From Legionella lytica (GTDB taxonomy: Bacteria > Pseudomonadota > Gammaproteobacteria > Legionellales > Legionellaceae): a stretch of DNA of 64,000 bases. The translations under genes and the position numbers were made by a program. The notes beneath the pieces are model-generated. The model made no database searches. It saw only the letters and a list, made by a program, of their open reading frames with translations, and was not told the DNA's origin. The stretch covers positions 692,001 through 756,000 of the forward strand of contig NZ_CP071527.1 in assembly GCF_023921225.1 (NCBI RefSeq). Direction: 5' to 3'. Within the stretch, counting starts at the first letter, position 1, and each line of letters starts with the position of its first letter. Positions 55,132 to 64,000 of this stretch are shown piece by piece.

Positions 55132-58100
55132 ATGAACAATTTGGTGTTAAGCGAAATCATTAACGAAGAGGAGGAACGCTTATTTTTTCATTGGAATGAA
55201 ACGCAGCATAATTTCAATATTACTCGTTGTATTCACCAAATGTTTGAAGATATCGTTCAAAAAATTCCTCATGAAATTGCTTTAATATATCAAAATGAGA
55301 AATTGACTTTTGATGAGTTGAATAAACGTGCCAATAGGTTTGCTCATTTTTTGCTGACCAAAGGAGTAGGGCCTGGATGTTATGTAGGCGTTTGTACATA
55401 TAGAAACATTGATCTTATAGTAATTTTACTCGCAATTTTAAAGACAGGCGCGGCCTATTTGACATTGGATCCAAGATCTCCTGTCAAGCATTTGCAGTAT
55501 CAATTAAATGACAGTGGCGCGATGCTTCTTGTGACTACATCATTTCTTCAGGATAAATTAAATAGTTATCCGAACGTAATTGTTAATTATAACGTAAATT
55601 ATTTTTTAAATTTCCCAGACGTAAATATTGAAAGCGTGGCTAAGGTACAAGATATTGTCGATATTTTTTATACTAGCGGAACAACAAGTCACCCCAAGGC
55701 AGTTTGCAGCTCCCATTTGAATCGATTAAATCGTTTTTTTTGGATGTGGAAACATTATCCGTTTACAAAAGATGAAACTGGGTGTCAAAAAACCTCTCTA
55801 GTTTTTGTTGATTCTTCCTGGGAAATTTGGGGTTGCTTATTACAAGGAGTTAAACTGGTTATCATTCCAGAAGAGTTAATTCTAGAGCCTGGAAAATTCA
55901 TTGATAGCCTGGTTCAGCATAATGTAACTCGCCTTGTTGTTGTACCCTCTTATCTTGAGATGTTATTAAAGAATTGTTATCAAGAAATTAATAAATTGAC
56001 TGGATTGAAAATTTGCTCGATTAGTGGAGAAAAGCTTACTTCCGCTTTGGCAAATAAAGTAACGTCTCTTTTACCAAATTGCATTTTCTTAAATTTATAT
56101 GGCCAAACGGAAGGAGGAGGAGACAGTCTTTTCTACCAGGTGCCTTCAAAAATCCATTTGGGGAGTGTAATTCCCATTGGCAGACCAATAGCTAATATGA
56201 AAGCATATGTTTTAAATAAGACATTATCTTTAGCTAAAATCTTGGAGGTTGGAGAATTAGCTATAGCTGGTTATGGATTGGCTGAAAATTATCTTAATAA
56301 TCCAACCCAGACAGCAACCCAATTTATGCTAAATACTTTTTGCAAAGAACCTGGATATGAAAGGCTGTATCTTACAGGAGACTTGGTAAGATGGCTATCG
56401 GATGGCAGTCTTGAATACATAGGTCGCAAGGACAATCAAATAAAATTAAGAGGTTACCGAATAGAGCCTGGTGAGATAGAGCATGCTATATCATCTTATG
56501 ATGGTATTCAGCAAAGCGTGGTATTGGCGAGAGAGAAACGGGCCAGCGAGAGTACGTATAAATATCTGGTAGCCTATTATACCTGCGACAAAGATATAGA
56601 CGAAGTCAAGTTAAGGGGTTATTTATCTGAGCAACTTCCTGATTACATGATCCCTAATGTTTTTGTATCGATGAGTTCTTTCCCTTTAACTCTGAATGGT
56701 AAATTAGATAGAGCGTCATTGCCAGCTCCTGATGTTACGATGGAAAGCGCTTTATATGTGGCCCCCGGAACAGAACTTGAGCAAGGGATGTGCTCAATCT
56801 GGCAAGCCATTTTGGGATTGCCACGTGTGGGTATTCATGATGATTTTTTCAGGCTGGGTGGGAACTCAATTTTGGCGATACAGGCGTCTCACCAGATAAG
56901 CCAATTAACTGATAAAAAAATTTCAGTTATTGATATTTTTTATTACAAAACCATTGATGGCCTGAGCAAAGTACTTGCCACAAAAGAACAGCGCTTGGTT
57001 ATCCCCGCTTTAAGAAGCAACCGAGCTGTACTCTCTTTTGCTCAGGAACGATTATGGTTTATTGAGCAATATGAACAAGGCACAAATGCTTATCATGTTC
57101 CATTTGCTTATGAGTTGACTTCGTCAATTAAATTATCTTCATTAAAGAACGCACTGAACTCTGTTGTAGCTCGCCACGAGATTTTTCGGACTCTGATTGT
57201 TCAAGCCCCCTCAGGCGTGAGTTATCAGCAAGTAGAGGAGGTTGCATCATTTCCGCTTATGGAAGAACAAATTAGTGAGCGAGAATTATCTGCCAGGATG
57301 GATAAGGCCATTAATACGCCATTTAACCTTGAGCGTGAGTATCCAGTTAGAGGATATTTGTACACCCTAGATGAAAATAGTCGTAGGTATTTGTTGATTA
57401 TTATTCATCATATTGCTTTTGATGGCTGGTCTATCGAACTCTTGATGAAAGAGTTAAACCAATATTATCAACAGGATGTAAATGGTTTGGTGGTTGATTT
57501 ACCTGCGCTCTCTATTCAATACAAAGATTTTTCCGTATGGCAACGGGCTTATTTGACAGAAGCTAAGCTGCGGCAGGAAATAAGCTATTGGCAAAGTAAA
57601 TTGGCTGGTTATCAGCCATTAGATTTACCAACAGACTCCCCCAGACCCAATGTAATTGATTATCGTGGAGAGAGCTTTAATTTTACTTTAAGTGAAGATG
57701 TTTCTTTTAAGCTTCGACAATTAGCTAAATCAAAGGGTGTGACTTTATATGCAGTGTTGTTGAGTGGGTTTTACATTTTACTCTCAAAATATACGGGTCA
57801 GGACGATTTGATTATCGGCACTCCGTTTGCGAACAGGCATTATGAGCAATTGGAGGATTTAATTGGATTTTTTGTTAATAGTTTACCTATAAGAGTGCAA
57901 TTAAAACCTGAGCAGACGATCGATGAATTTATAACACAGGTTTATCATGAAATAATTGATGTGCAGCGGCATCAGGATTTGCCCTTTGATAAACTTGTAT
58001 CCAGTATGAAAATTGAACCGGACCAATCAAGGCACCCTATTTTTCAGGTCATGTTTGGTATGGAGCGTGTTAACATTCCGCAGGCTATGGAGCAATTATT

Positions 58101-61100
58101 AAAACCAATCGAGCTGCAAGACTATTACAAGATTGCCAAATTTGATTTGAGTTTGTTTGTTGATGATGGTCATCCGGCTTTAAGGGGGGGGATCGATTAT
58201 GCAAAAAACCTATACAAACAAGAAACAATTCAGCGATTCATGGAACATTATAAATGGATTTTAGAACAAATTTCAGACAATCCCAGTATACCAATTCTGG
58301 AATATGAGGTATTAAGTTCTAAAGAATATACCGAAATAGTGTATGAGTGGAATGCTACTGATAAAGAGCACTCTTTTGACAAAACTCTGCATCAGTTATT
58401 TGAAGAGCAGGCGGCTCGAACACCAGATAATATTGCTGTAATGTTTGAAGGGCAGCAATTAACTTATCAAGAGCTGGATGAGCAATCAAATCAGTTGGCA
58501 AGGTACATTCGACAACAGTATAAAATGGAATCTGAAGCTCATGAACTCCCTAAAGATACCTTGATAGCCATATTCCTGGACAGATCTTTGGATATGATTA
58601 TTGCTATTCTTGGAATTCTAAAAGCTGGCGCCGCATATGTGCCTATAGATTTGAAGTGTCCTACTGAACGGCTTGTATATATGTTAGAGGATACAAACAG
58701 CATTTTCCTTCTGACCCATTCTTATTTGATTAATCAATTACAGACAAATAAATACTATAAAACAAGACTGATTTTTCTAGATGATAACTTTTATCAATTA
58801 GAGGCCAAAAGTAAATTGCCGATTTACAGCCGAATATCCGATTTGGCTTATGTGATGTACACATCAGGTACAAGCGGTTTTCCAAAAGGGGTAATGGTAG
58901 AACATTGTGCTATCAGTAGCAAGATACAGAGTTTGATAAGATATTATTCATTAACAGCACAATTTCGTTGTTTGTATTATGGCTCGTGTGGTTTTGACGT
59001 TTCAATAGAGGATATTTTCCTGCCATTGTTAACTGGATCCACATTGTGTGTTGCTCCCTCTGGTGTGCAAACTAATATTGAAATTCTTGTGGAGTTAGTA
59101 GTTAGGCACAAAATTAATATTATTAATTTTGTGCCATCATTACTTAGTGTTTTTATTGATTATATTTCCAATAATAAAAAATTAGACTGTAGTAGTCTGC
59201 AATATATTATTTCTGGGGGAGAGGCATTAAATTCTGATATTTTGCATCGCTATTTTAAACATATCGATGCGCTACTCTTTAATGCTTATGGGCCTACAGA
59301 AAATACTATTGATACTACCATAATGAAATTTTCTTCTAGGGTGAATCTACCCATTTCAATTGGTTATCCTATAGCTAATACTAAAGTTTATATTCTAGAC
59401 AAACATAAAAAACCTGTACCCATTGGAGTTGTAGGCGAGCTATACATTGGTGGAGCTGGTTTGGCCAGGGGGTATTTAAATAATCCTGAGTTGAACGAGA
59501 GTAAATTTATACTGAATCCCTTTGCTACCGAGTCAGATAGTGTCAAAGGTTATACCAGATTATATAGAACAGGGGATTTAGTAAGATGGCTATCGGATGG
59601 CAGCCTTGAATACATAGGTCGCAAGGACAATCAAATAAAATTAAGAGGCTACCGAATAGAGCCTGGTGAGATAGAGCATGCTATATCATCTTATGATGGT
59701 ATTCAGCAAAGCGTGGTATTGGCGAGAGAGAAACGGGCCAGCGAGAGTACGTATAAATATCTGGTAGCCTATTATACCTGCGACAAAGATATAGACGAAG
59801 TCAAGTTAAGGGGTTATTTATCTGAGCAACTTCCTGATTACATGATCCCTAATGTTTTTGTATCGATGAGTTCTTTCCCTTTAACTCTGAATGGTAAATT
59901 AGATAGAGCGTCATTGCCAGCTCCTGATGTTACGATGGAAAGCGCTTTATATGTGGCCCCCGGAACAGAACTTGAGCAAGGGATGTGCTCAATCTGGCAA
60001 GCCATTTTGGGATTGCCACGTGTGGGTATTCATGATGATTTTTTCAGGCTGGGTGGGAACTCAATTTTGGCGATACAGGCGTCTCACCAGATAAGCCAAT
60101 TAACTGATAAAAAAATTTCAGTTATTGATATTTTTTATTACAAAACCATTGATGGCCTGAGCAAAGTACTTGCCACAAAAGAACAGCGCTTGGTTATCCC
60201 CGCTTTAAGAAGCAACCGAGCTGTACTCTCTTTTGCTCAGGAACGATTATGGTTTATTGAGCAATATGAACAAGGCACAAATGCTTATCATGTTCCATTT
60301 GCTTATGAGTTGACTTCGTCAATTAAATTATCTTCATTAAAGAACGCACTGAACTCTGTTGTAGCTCGCCACGAGATTTTTCGGACTCTGATTGTTCAAG
60401 CCCCCTCAGGCGTGAGTTATCAGCAAGTAGAGGAGGTTGCATCATTTCCGCTTATGGAAGAACAAATTAGTGAGCGAGAATTATCTGCCAGGATGGATAA
60501 GGCCATTAATACGCCATTTAACCTTGAGCGTGAGTATCCAGTTAGAGGATATTTGTACACCCTAGATGAAAATAGTCGTAGGTATTTGTTGATTATTATT
60601 CATCATATTGCTTTTGATGGCTGGTCTATCGAACTCTTGATGAAAGAGTTAAACCAATATTATCAACAGGATGTAAATGGTTTGGTGGTTGATTTACCTG
60701 CGCTCTCTATTCAATACAAAGATTTTTCCGTATGGCAACGGGCTTATTTGACAGAAGCTAAGCTGCGGCAGGAAATAAGCTATTGGCAAAGTAAATTGGC
60801 TGGTTATCAGCCATTAGATTTACCAACAGACTCCCCCAGACCCAATGTAATTGATTATCGTGGAGAGAGCTTTAATTTTACTTTAAGTGAAGATGTTTCT
60901 TTTAAGCTTCGACAATTAGCTAAATCAAAGGGTGTGACTTTATATGCAGTGTTGTTGAGTGGGTTTTACATTTTACTCTCAAAATATACGGGTCAGGACG
61001 ATTTGATTATCGGCACTCCGTTTGCGAACAGGCATTATGAGCAATTGGAGGATTTAATTGGATTTTTTGTTAATAGTTTACCTATAAGAGTGCAATTAAA

Positions 61101-64000
61101 ACCTGAGCAGACGATCGATGAATTTATAACACAGGTTTATCATGAAATAATTGATGTGCAGCGGCATCAGGATTTGCCCTTTGATAAACTTGTATCCAGT
61201 ATGAAAATTGAACCGGACCAATCAAGGCACCCTATTTTTCAGGTCATGTTTGGTATGGAGCGTGTTAACATTCCGCAGGCTATGGAGCAATTATTAAAAC
61301 CAATCGAGCTGCAAGACTATTACAAGATTGCCAAATTTGATTTGAGTTTGTTTGTTGATGATGGTAGATCTACCTTAAAAGGTACTATCAGCGGTGCAAC
61401 AAGCTTGTTTCATCATGAAACAATCAGGCGATTAGCTTTGTATTATCAAATTGTCCTTGAAAAAATGTCTGAAAACTTGGATATAATGACACGCGACTGC
61501 AATATTTTAAGTCCTGAAGAATACAATAAAATTGTGTATGAGTGGAATGAAACAGAACAAATTTATCCATTTGATAAACCAGTCCATAAATTATTTGAAG
61601 AGCAGGTAGAGAGGACTCCAGATAAATTGGCAGTGATTTATAAAGAGCAGTTGCTTAATTACCAGCAATTAAATGAGCAAGCTAATCAACTAGCGCATTA
61701 TCTTCAATCTCTTGGTATTAAACCCGAGACACATGTTGCGATTTCAATGGATATATCTATTGAGATGATCATTGGACTTATGGGGATTTTAAAATCAGGA
61801 GGAGCGTTTGTTCCTTTCGATCCTAACCTACCTAAACAGCGGCTACAGGCATTATTAAACGAGACGAACGTAAGATTTATTATTACACAATCTTTTCTTA
61901 ATGAAAGATTTAGTGATAGCAATATAATATGTATTAACCTAGATCATAAGAATCTTTTTATTGAAGAAAAAAATACCAATATTGAACTGTGCGTTTCCGG
62001 CAATAATTTAGCCTATATAATGTATACCTCCGGCTCAACCGGTCATCCCAAAGGTGTGGAAATAGAGCACCATTCATTAACCAACCTATGTGTATATTGC
62101 AAAAGTCAATTTAATTTAAACATTGACGAAACGGATAGAGTAAGTGTCTATGCCAAGTTTGGTTATGATGGTTTTGCATCAGAGGTGTTTCCTTATCTCA
62201 TTTATGGAGCATCATTACATATAGTACCTGCGGATATTCGCTATGATCCAGAAAGGCTAAATAATTGGATGCACCAACAACAGATTACAACAGCATCCTT
62301 ACCAACTAAAATAGCCGAGGAGTTTTTTAATAAACCCAATGAAACATTGCGTGTTATACATACGTCTGGCGAACTTCTAAAAAAGGTTTACAGTAATAAG
62401 TATAAAATAATTAATAATTATGGCCCTACAGAGGGGACTATTTTAACAACGAGCTACTTGATAGAAAAATCAGAAAATTTACTTATTGGAAAGCCAATAA
62501 GTAATGTTAAAGTTTATATATTGAATAATAATCTATACCCTAATCCAATCGGAGTTGTTGGAGAGTTATATATTGGTGGTGTTGGTCTTGCAAGAGGGTA
62601 TTTAAATAGTCCTGAATTAACAAAAGAAAAATTTATACCTAATCCTTTTGTAACTGCTGAAGATTTAAATGAGAATCGAAATCTGAAGCTATACAAAACA
62701 GGTGATTTAGCTCGGTATTTTTCAGATGGTAATATTGAAATCATAGGCCGGATTGATGAACAAGTAAAAATTAGGGGATATCGCATTGAGTTACCCGAAA
62801 TTGAACAAGCTTTATCAACTTATGATGGTATATTTCAAAGCGTTGTCTTAGCAAAGGAAAGAACACTTCCTCAAGGAAATATCAAGTGTTTAGTTGCTTA
62901 TTATGTAAGTAAACAGTTTATCAACGAAGACATTTTGAGAGACCATTTGTCTAAATATTTGCCTGATTACATGATTCCCATTTCATTTATATTTATGGCT
63001 AATTTACCTCTAACAAGAAATGGAAAGTTGGATAAAAAACGTCTTCCTTCACCTGACTTCTCTATCAAAAATATCCCGTTTATTGCTCCTGAAACTGATT
63101 TGGAAAGAAAAATGTGCTTTATTTGGCAAACGGTTCTTGGGATTAATCAGGTAGGAGTTACTGATGATTTTTTTAGATTGGGAGGAGATTCAATTTCAGG
63201 AATGCAACTAACCGCAAGAATGAACCAATCATTAAAAATGAATATATCTGTTTCTGATATTTTTAGTCAAAAAACAATTTTAAATATTGTGAACAGTTGC
63301 GTTGGAGATAGAAATAAAAATCCATTGATCAAGAAACTTAATACTAAAAACCATTTTTTGCCAATTATATATTTTGTACACCCAGCATCATCTGGTTGCG
63401 AGGTATATCAATCTTTAGCCGACTTGCTAGATTGTCAATTTCAATCTATTGGGGTGGATAATTATAATATGAATAATAAGGAAAAAATTGATAATTTAGC
63501 AGAGATTTCTAACTACTATATTCAGGAAGTCAATCAACTATTTCCTTTCTCACAAGAGATTTTTTTATGCGGTTGGTCTTTGGGGGGGCAAATTGCGTTA
63601 GAAATGGCGTACAAACTTGAACAGAAAGGATTTAACAAGATCAATGTTTTTTTACTGGATACGGTTTTGTATTATGATGAAAGCTTGCGAGATATAATCG
63701 ATACATTTGATGATAATTCATATGAGGAATTTAAAAACTACTTGCTTAGACAGAATTTGGATGAGCAGGATGTTGAGAGGATGTGTGATGCATATAATGC
63801 AGAAGTATCGATAAGTTATAATGAAATTTCTGGGAGGTTGAGCAATACTAACATTACGTTGTTTAAGGCCCTGGAAATTAATAATACATTTAGCGATGCT
63901 CATCACCTGAGATTGGAAAAATACAAGTGTCTAATTGAAGATAATAATATACAAAAAGTTTCAGCCCAAAAAATAAAAGTCGTAACACTAGATTGTCATC
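55132..64000 (+). CDS. Three-module NRPS, A-T-C-A-T-C-A-T-TE (runs off right edge)
   Basis: The frame is open from ATG 55132 to the last base (2956 codons). Order: A1 (1-515), T1 (Ser579), C2 (about 625-1050, HHIAFDG at 759-765), A2 (1085-1585), T2 (Ser1644), C3 (HHIAFDG at 1824-1830), A3 (2150-2620), T3 (LGGDSISGMQ, Ser2687), TE (about 2740 onward, GWSLGGQ, Ser2816). No epimerisation domain. Starting with A implies a free loading module; ending with TE implies release of a tripeptide or its cyclic or oligomeric form. A2 (YTSGTSGFPKGV, NAYGPTEN) and A3 (YTSGSTGHPKGV, NNYGPTEG) are canonical; A1 (YTSGTTSHPKAV, YGQTEG) is not. Residues 419-1013 and 1484-2078 are almost identical. Confidence 0.95.
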   Translation, partial: MNNLVLSEIINEEEERLFFHWNETQHNFNITRCIHQMFEDIVQKIPHEIALIYQNEKLTFDELNKRANRFAHFLLTKGVGPGCYVGVCTYRNIDLIVILLAILKTGAAYLTLDPRSPVKHLQYQLNDSGAMLLVTTSFLQDKLNSYPNVIVNYNVNYFLNFPDVNIESVAKVQDIVDIFYTSGTTSHPKAVCSSHLNRLNRFFWMWKHYPFTKDETGCQKTSLVFVDSSWEIWGCLLQGVKLVIIPEELILEPGKFIDSLVQHNVTRLVVVPSYLEMLLKNCYQEINKLTGLKICSISGEKLTSALANKVTSLLPNCIFLNLYGQTEGGGDSLFYQVPSKIHLGSVIPIGRPIANMKAYVLNKTLSLAKILEVGELAIAGYGLAENYLNNPTQTATQFMLNTFCKEPGYERLYLTGDLVRWLSDGSLEYIGRKDNQIKLRGYRIEPGEIEHAISSYDGIQQSVVLAREKRASESTYKYLVAYYTCDKDIDEVKLRGYLSEQLPDYMIPNVFVSMSSFPLTLNGKLDRASLPAPDVTMESALYVAPGTELEQGMCSIWQAILGLPRVGIHDDFFRLGGNSILAIQASHQISQLTDKKISVIDIFYYKTIDGLSKVLATKEQRLVIPALRSNRAVLSFAQERLWFIEQYEQGTNAYHVPFAYELTSSIKLSSLKNALNSVVARHEIFRTLIVQAPSGVSYQQVEEVASFPLMEEQISERELSARMDKAINTPFNLEREYPVRGYLYTLDENSRRYLLIIIHHIAFDGWSIELLMKELNQYYQQDVNGLVVDLPALSIQYKDFSVWQRAYLTEAKLRQEISYWQSKLAGYQPLDLPTDSPRPNVIDYRGESFNFTLSEDVSFKLRQLAKSKGVTLYAVLLSGFYILLSKYTGQDDLIIGTPFANRHYEQLEDLIGFFVNSLPIRVQLKPEQTIDEFITQVYHEIIDVQRHQDLPFDKLVSSMKIEPDQSRHPIFQVMFGMERVNIPQAMEQLLKPIELQDYYKIAKFDLSLFVDDGHPALRGGIDYAKNLYKQETIQRFMEHYKWILEQISDNPSIPILEYEVLSSKEYTEIVYEWNATDKEHSFDKTLHQLFEEQAARTPDNIAVMFEGQQLTYQELDEQSNQLARYIRQQYKMESEAHELPKDTLIAIFLDRSLDMIIAILGILKAGAAYVPIDLKCPTERLVYMLEDTNSIFLLTHSYLINQLQTNKYYKTRLIFLDDNFYQLEAKSKLPIYSRISDLAYVMYTSGTSGFPKGVMVEHCAISSKIQSLIRYYSLTAQFRCLYYGSCGFDVSIEDIFLPLLTGSTLCVAPSGVQTNIEILVELVVRHKINIINFVPSLLSVFIDYISNNKKLDCSSLQYIISGGEALNSDILHRYFKHIDALLFNAYGPTENTIDTTIMKFSSRVNLPISIGYPIANTKVYILDKHKKPVPIGVVGELYIGGAGLARGYLNNPELNESKFILNPFATESDSVKGYTRLYRTGDLVRWLSDGSLEYIGRKDNQIKLRGYRIEPGEIEHAISSYDGIQQSVVLAREKRASESTYKYLVAYYTCDKDIDEVKLRGYLSEQLPDYMIPNVFVSMSSFPLTLNGKLDRASLPAPDVTMESALYVAPGTELEQGMCSIWQAILGLPRVGIHDDFFRLGGNSILAIQASHQISQLTDKKISVIDIFYYKTIDGLSKVLATKEQRLVIPALRSNRAVLSFAQERLWFIEQYEQGTNAYHVPFAYELTSSIKLSSLKNALNSVVARHEIFRTLIVQAPSGVSYQQVEEVASFPLMEEQISERELSARMDKAINTPFNLEREYPVRGYLYTLDENSRRYLLIIIHHIAFDGWSIELLMKELNQYYQQDVNGLVVDLPALSIQYKDFSVWQRAYLTEAKLRQEISYWQSKLAGYQPLDLPTDSPRPNVIDYRGESFNFTLSEDVSFKLRQLAKSKGVTLYAVLLSGFYILLSKYTGQDDLIIGTPFANRHYEQLEDLIGFFVNSLPIRVQLKPEQTIDEFITQVYHEIIDVQRHQDLPFDKLVSSMKIEPDQSRHPIFQVMFGMERVNIPQAMEQLLKPIELQDYYKIAKFDLSLFVDDGRSTLKGTISGATSLFHHETIRRLALYYQIVLEKMSENLDIMTRDCNILSPEEYNKIVYEWNETEQIYPFDKPVHKLFEEQVERTPDKLAVIYKEQLLNYQQLNEQANQLAHYLQSLGIKPETHVAISMDISIEMIIGLMGILKSGGAFVPFDPNLPKQRLQALLNETNVRFIITQSFLNERFSDSNIICINLDHKNLFIEEKNTNIELCVSGNNLAYIMYTSGSTGHPKGVEIEHHSLTNLCVYCKSQFNLNIDETDRVSVYAKFGYDGFASEVFPYLIYGASLHIVPADIRYDPERLNNWMHQQQITTASLPTKIAEEFFNKPNETLRVIHTSGELLKKVYSNKYKIINNYGPTEGTILTTSYLIEKSENLLIGKPISNVKVYILNNNLYPNPIGVVGELYIGGVGLARGYLNSPELTKEKFIPNPFVTAEDLNENRNLKLYKTGDLARYFSDGNIEIIGRIDEQVKIRGYRIELPEIEQALSTYDGIFQSVVLAKERTLPQGNIKCLVAYYVSKQFINEDILRDHLSKYLPDYMIPISFIFMANLPLTRNGKLDKKRLPSPDFSIKNIPFIAPETDLERKMCFIWQTVLGINQVGVTDDFFRLGGDSISGMQLTARMNQSLKMNISVSDIFSQKTILNIVNSCVGDRNKNPLIKKLNTKNHFLPIIYFVHPASSGCEVYQSLADLLDCQFQSIGVDNYNMNNKEKIDNLAEISNYYIQEVNQLFPFSQEIFLCGWSLGGQIALEMAYKLEQKGFNKINVFLLDTVLYYDESLRDIIDTFDDNSYEEFKNYLLRQNLDEQDVERMCDAYNAEVSISYNEISGRLSNTNITLFKALEINNTFSDAHHLRLEKYKCLIEDNNIQKVSAQKIKVVTLDCH
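56386..58170 (+). repeat. NRPS direct repeat, copy 1 (A-subdomain-T-C)
   Basis: 1785 bases almost identical to 59581-61365, offset 3195 bases (1065 codons). Two differences were seen by eye: T/C at 56409/59604 and at 56454/59649. It spans the A1 C-terminal subdomain, T1 and nearly all of C2. Confidence 0.95.
59581..61365 (+). repeat. NRPS direct repeat, copy 2 (A-subdomain-T-C)
   Basis: Second copy, covering the A2 C-terminal subdomain, T2 and nearly all of C3. Both ends fall at the same points of the module (after ...TGDL and at ...FVDDG), and sequence identity stops abruptly on either side. Confidence 0.95.

Noticed and set aside
55132..64000. NRPS repeat as a tandem gene duplication with two separate genes
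   Set aside because: The frame is continuous through both copies with no stop or start between them.
1..64000. CRISPR array, tRNA, rRNA or prophage
   Set aside because: No regularly spaced repeats, no tRNA or rRNA signature and no phage structural genes were noticed on either strand; short RNAs could be missed by eye.

Overview
The window is chromosomal DNA of a Legionella species. Dot/Icm type IVB secretion genes (end of icmV, dotA, and dotDCB) are intact and in the expected family order. The housekeeping genes are gammaproteobacterial and the base composition is AT-rich. I do not think it is L. pneumophila: several accessory blocks (a Gly-rich DotA tail, a metabolic cassette behind dotB, and a large three-module NRPS) are not ones I associate with that species, but this was not checked by search.

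Layout. 1-3.5 kb: icmV (3' end) and dotA. 3.6-4.3 kb: a dienelactone hydrolase. 4.4-9.8 kb (minus strand): five tightly packed, mostly overlapping metabolic genes (ATP-grasp ligase, DRE-TIM aldolase, alpha/beta-hydrolase-like protein, isocitrate-dehydrogenase/RraA fusion, amidohydrolase-like protein) that directly follow dotD-dotC-dotB in the same direction. 12.8-16 kb: rsmD and an M16 peptidase pair. 16-19.5 kb: ftsY-ftsE-ftsX-rpoH. 19.6-25.7 kb: two hydrolases and a Pls/PosA-type membrane NRPS. 25.8-32.2 kb: panC, panB, an EmrAB-type efflux pair, a hydrolase and zapE. 32.2-36.1 kb: an FkbM methyltransferase, a TauD/SyrP-like dioxygenase and a second methyltransferase, divergent from a frameshifted second copy of the ATP-grasp ligase. 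36.2-38.9 kb: feoABC behind a Fur-box-like site. 39.2-49.8 kb: a conserved hypothetical gene, then sdhCDAB-sucAB-sucCD. 49.9-51.9 kb: pdxH, a probable letE and an SseB-like gene. 51.9-64 kb: an accessory region with an ISAs1 transposase remnant, a 35-residue ORF, an M29/NicX-like protein, an MFS transporter and an NRPS that runs off the window.

Cooperation. DotA/IcmV and DotB/C/D are parts of one secretion machine. The sdh-suc genes give a contiguous 2-oxoglutarate-to-fumarate segment of the TCA cycle. FtsY/FtsEX couple membrane targeting and division. There are four accessory loci that look biosynthetic: the dotB-linked cassette, the Pls-like NRPS, the FkbM/TauD/ATP-grasp locus, and the terminal NRPS locus. 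The most striking sequence signals are a nearly perfect in-frame 1785-bp duplication inside the NRPS (period 3195 bp = 1065 codons), an apparent ATT start codon on the dotB-linked ATP-grasp gene supported by a gapless alignment with its paralogue, and a T-tract frameshift in that paralogue. No rRNA, tRNA or CRISPR array was seen.
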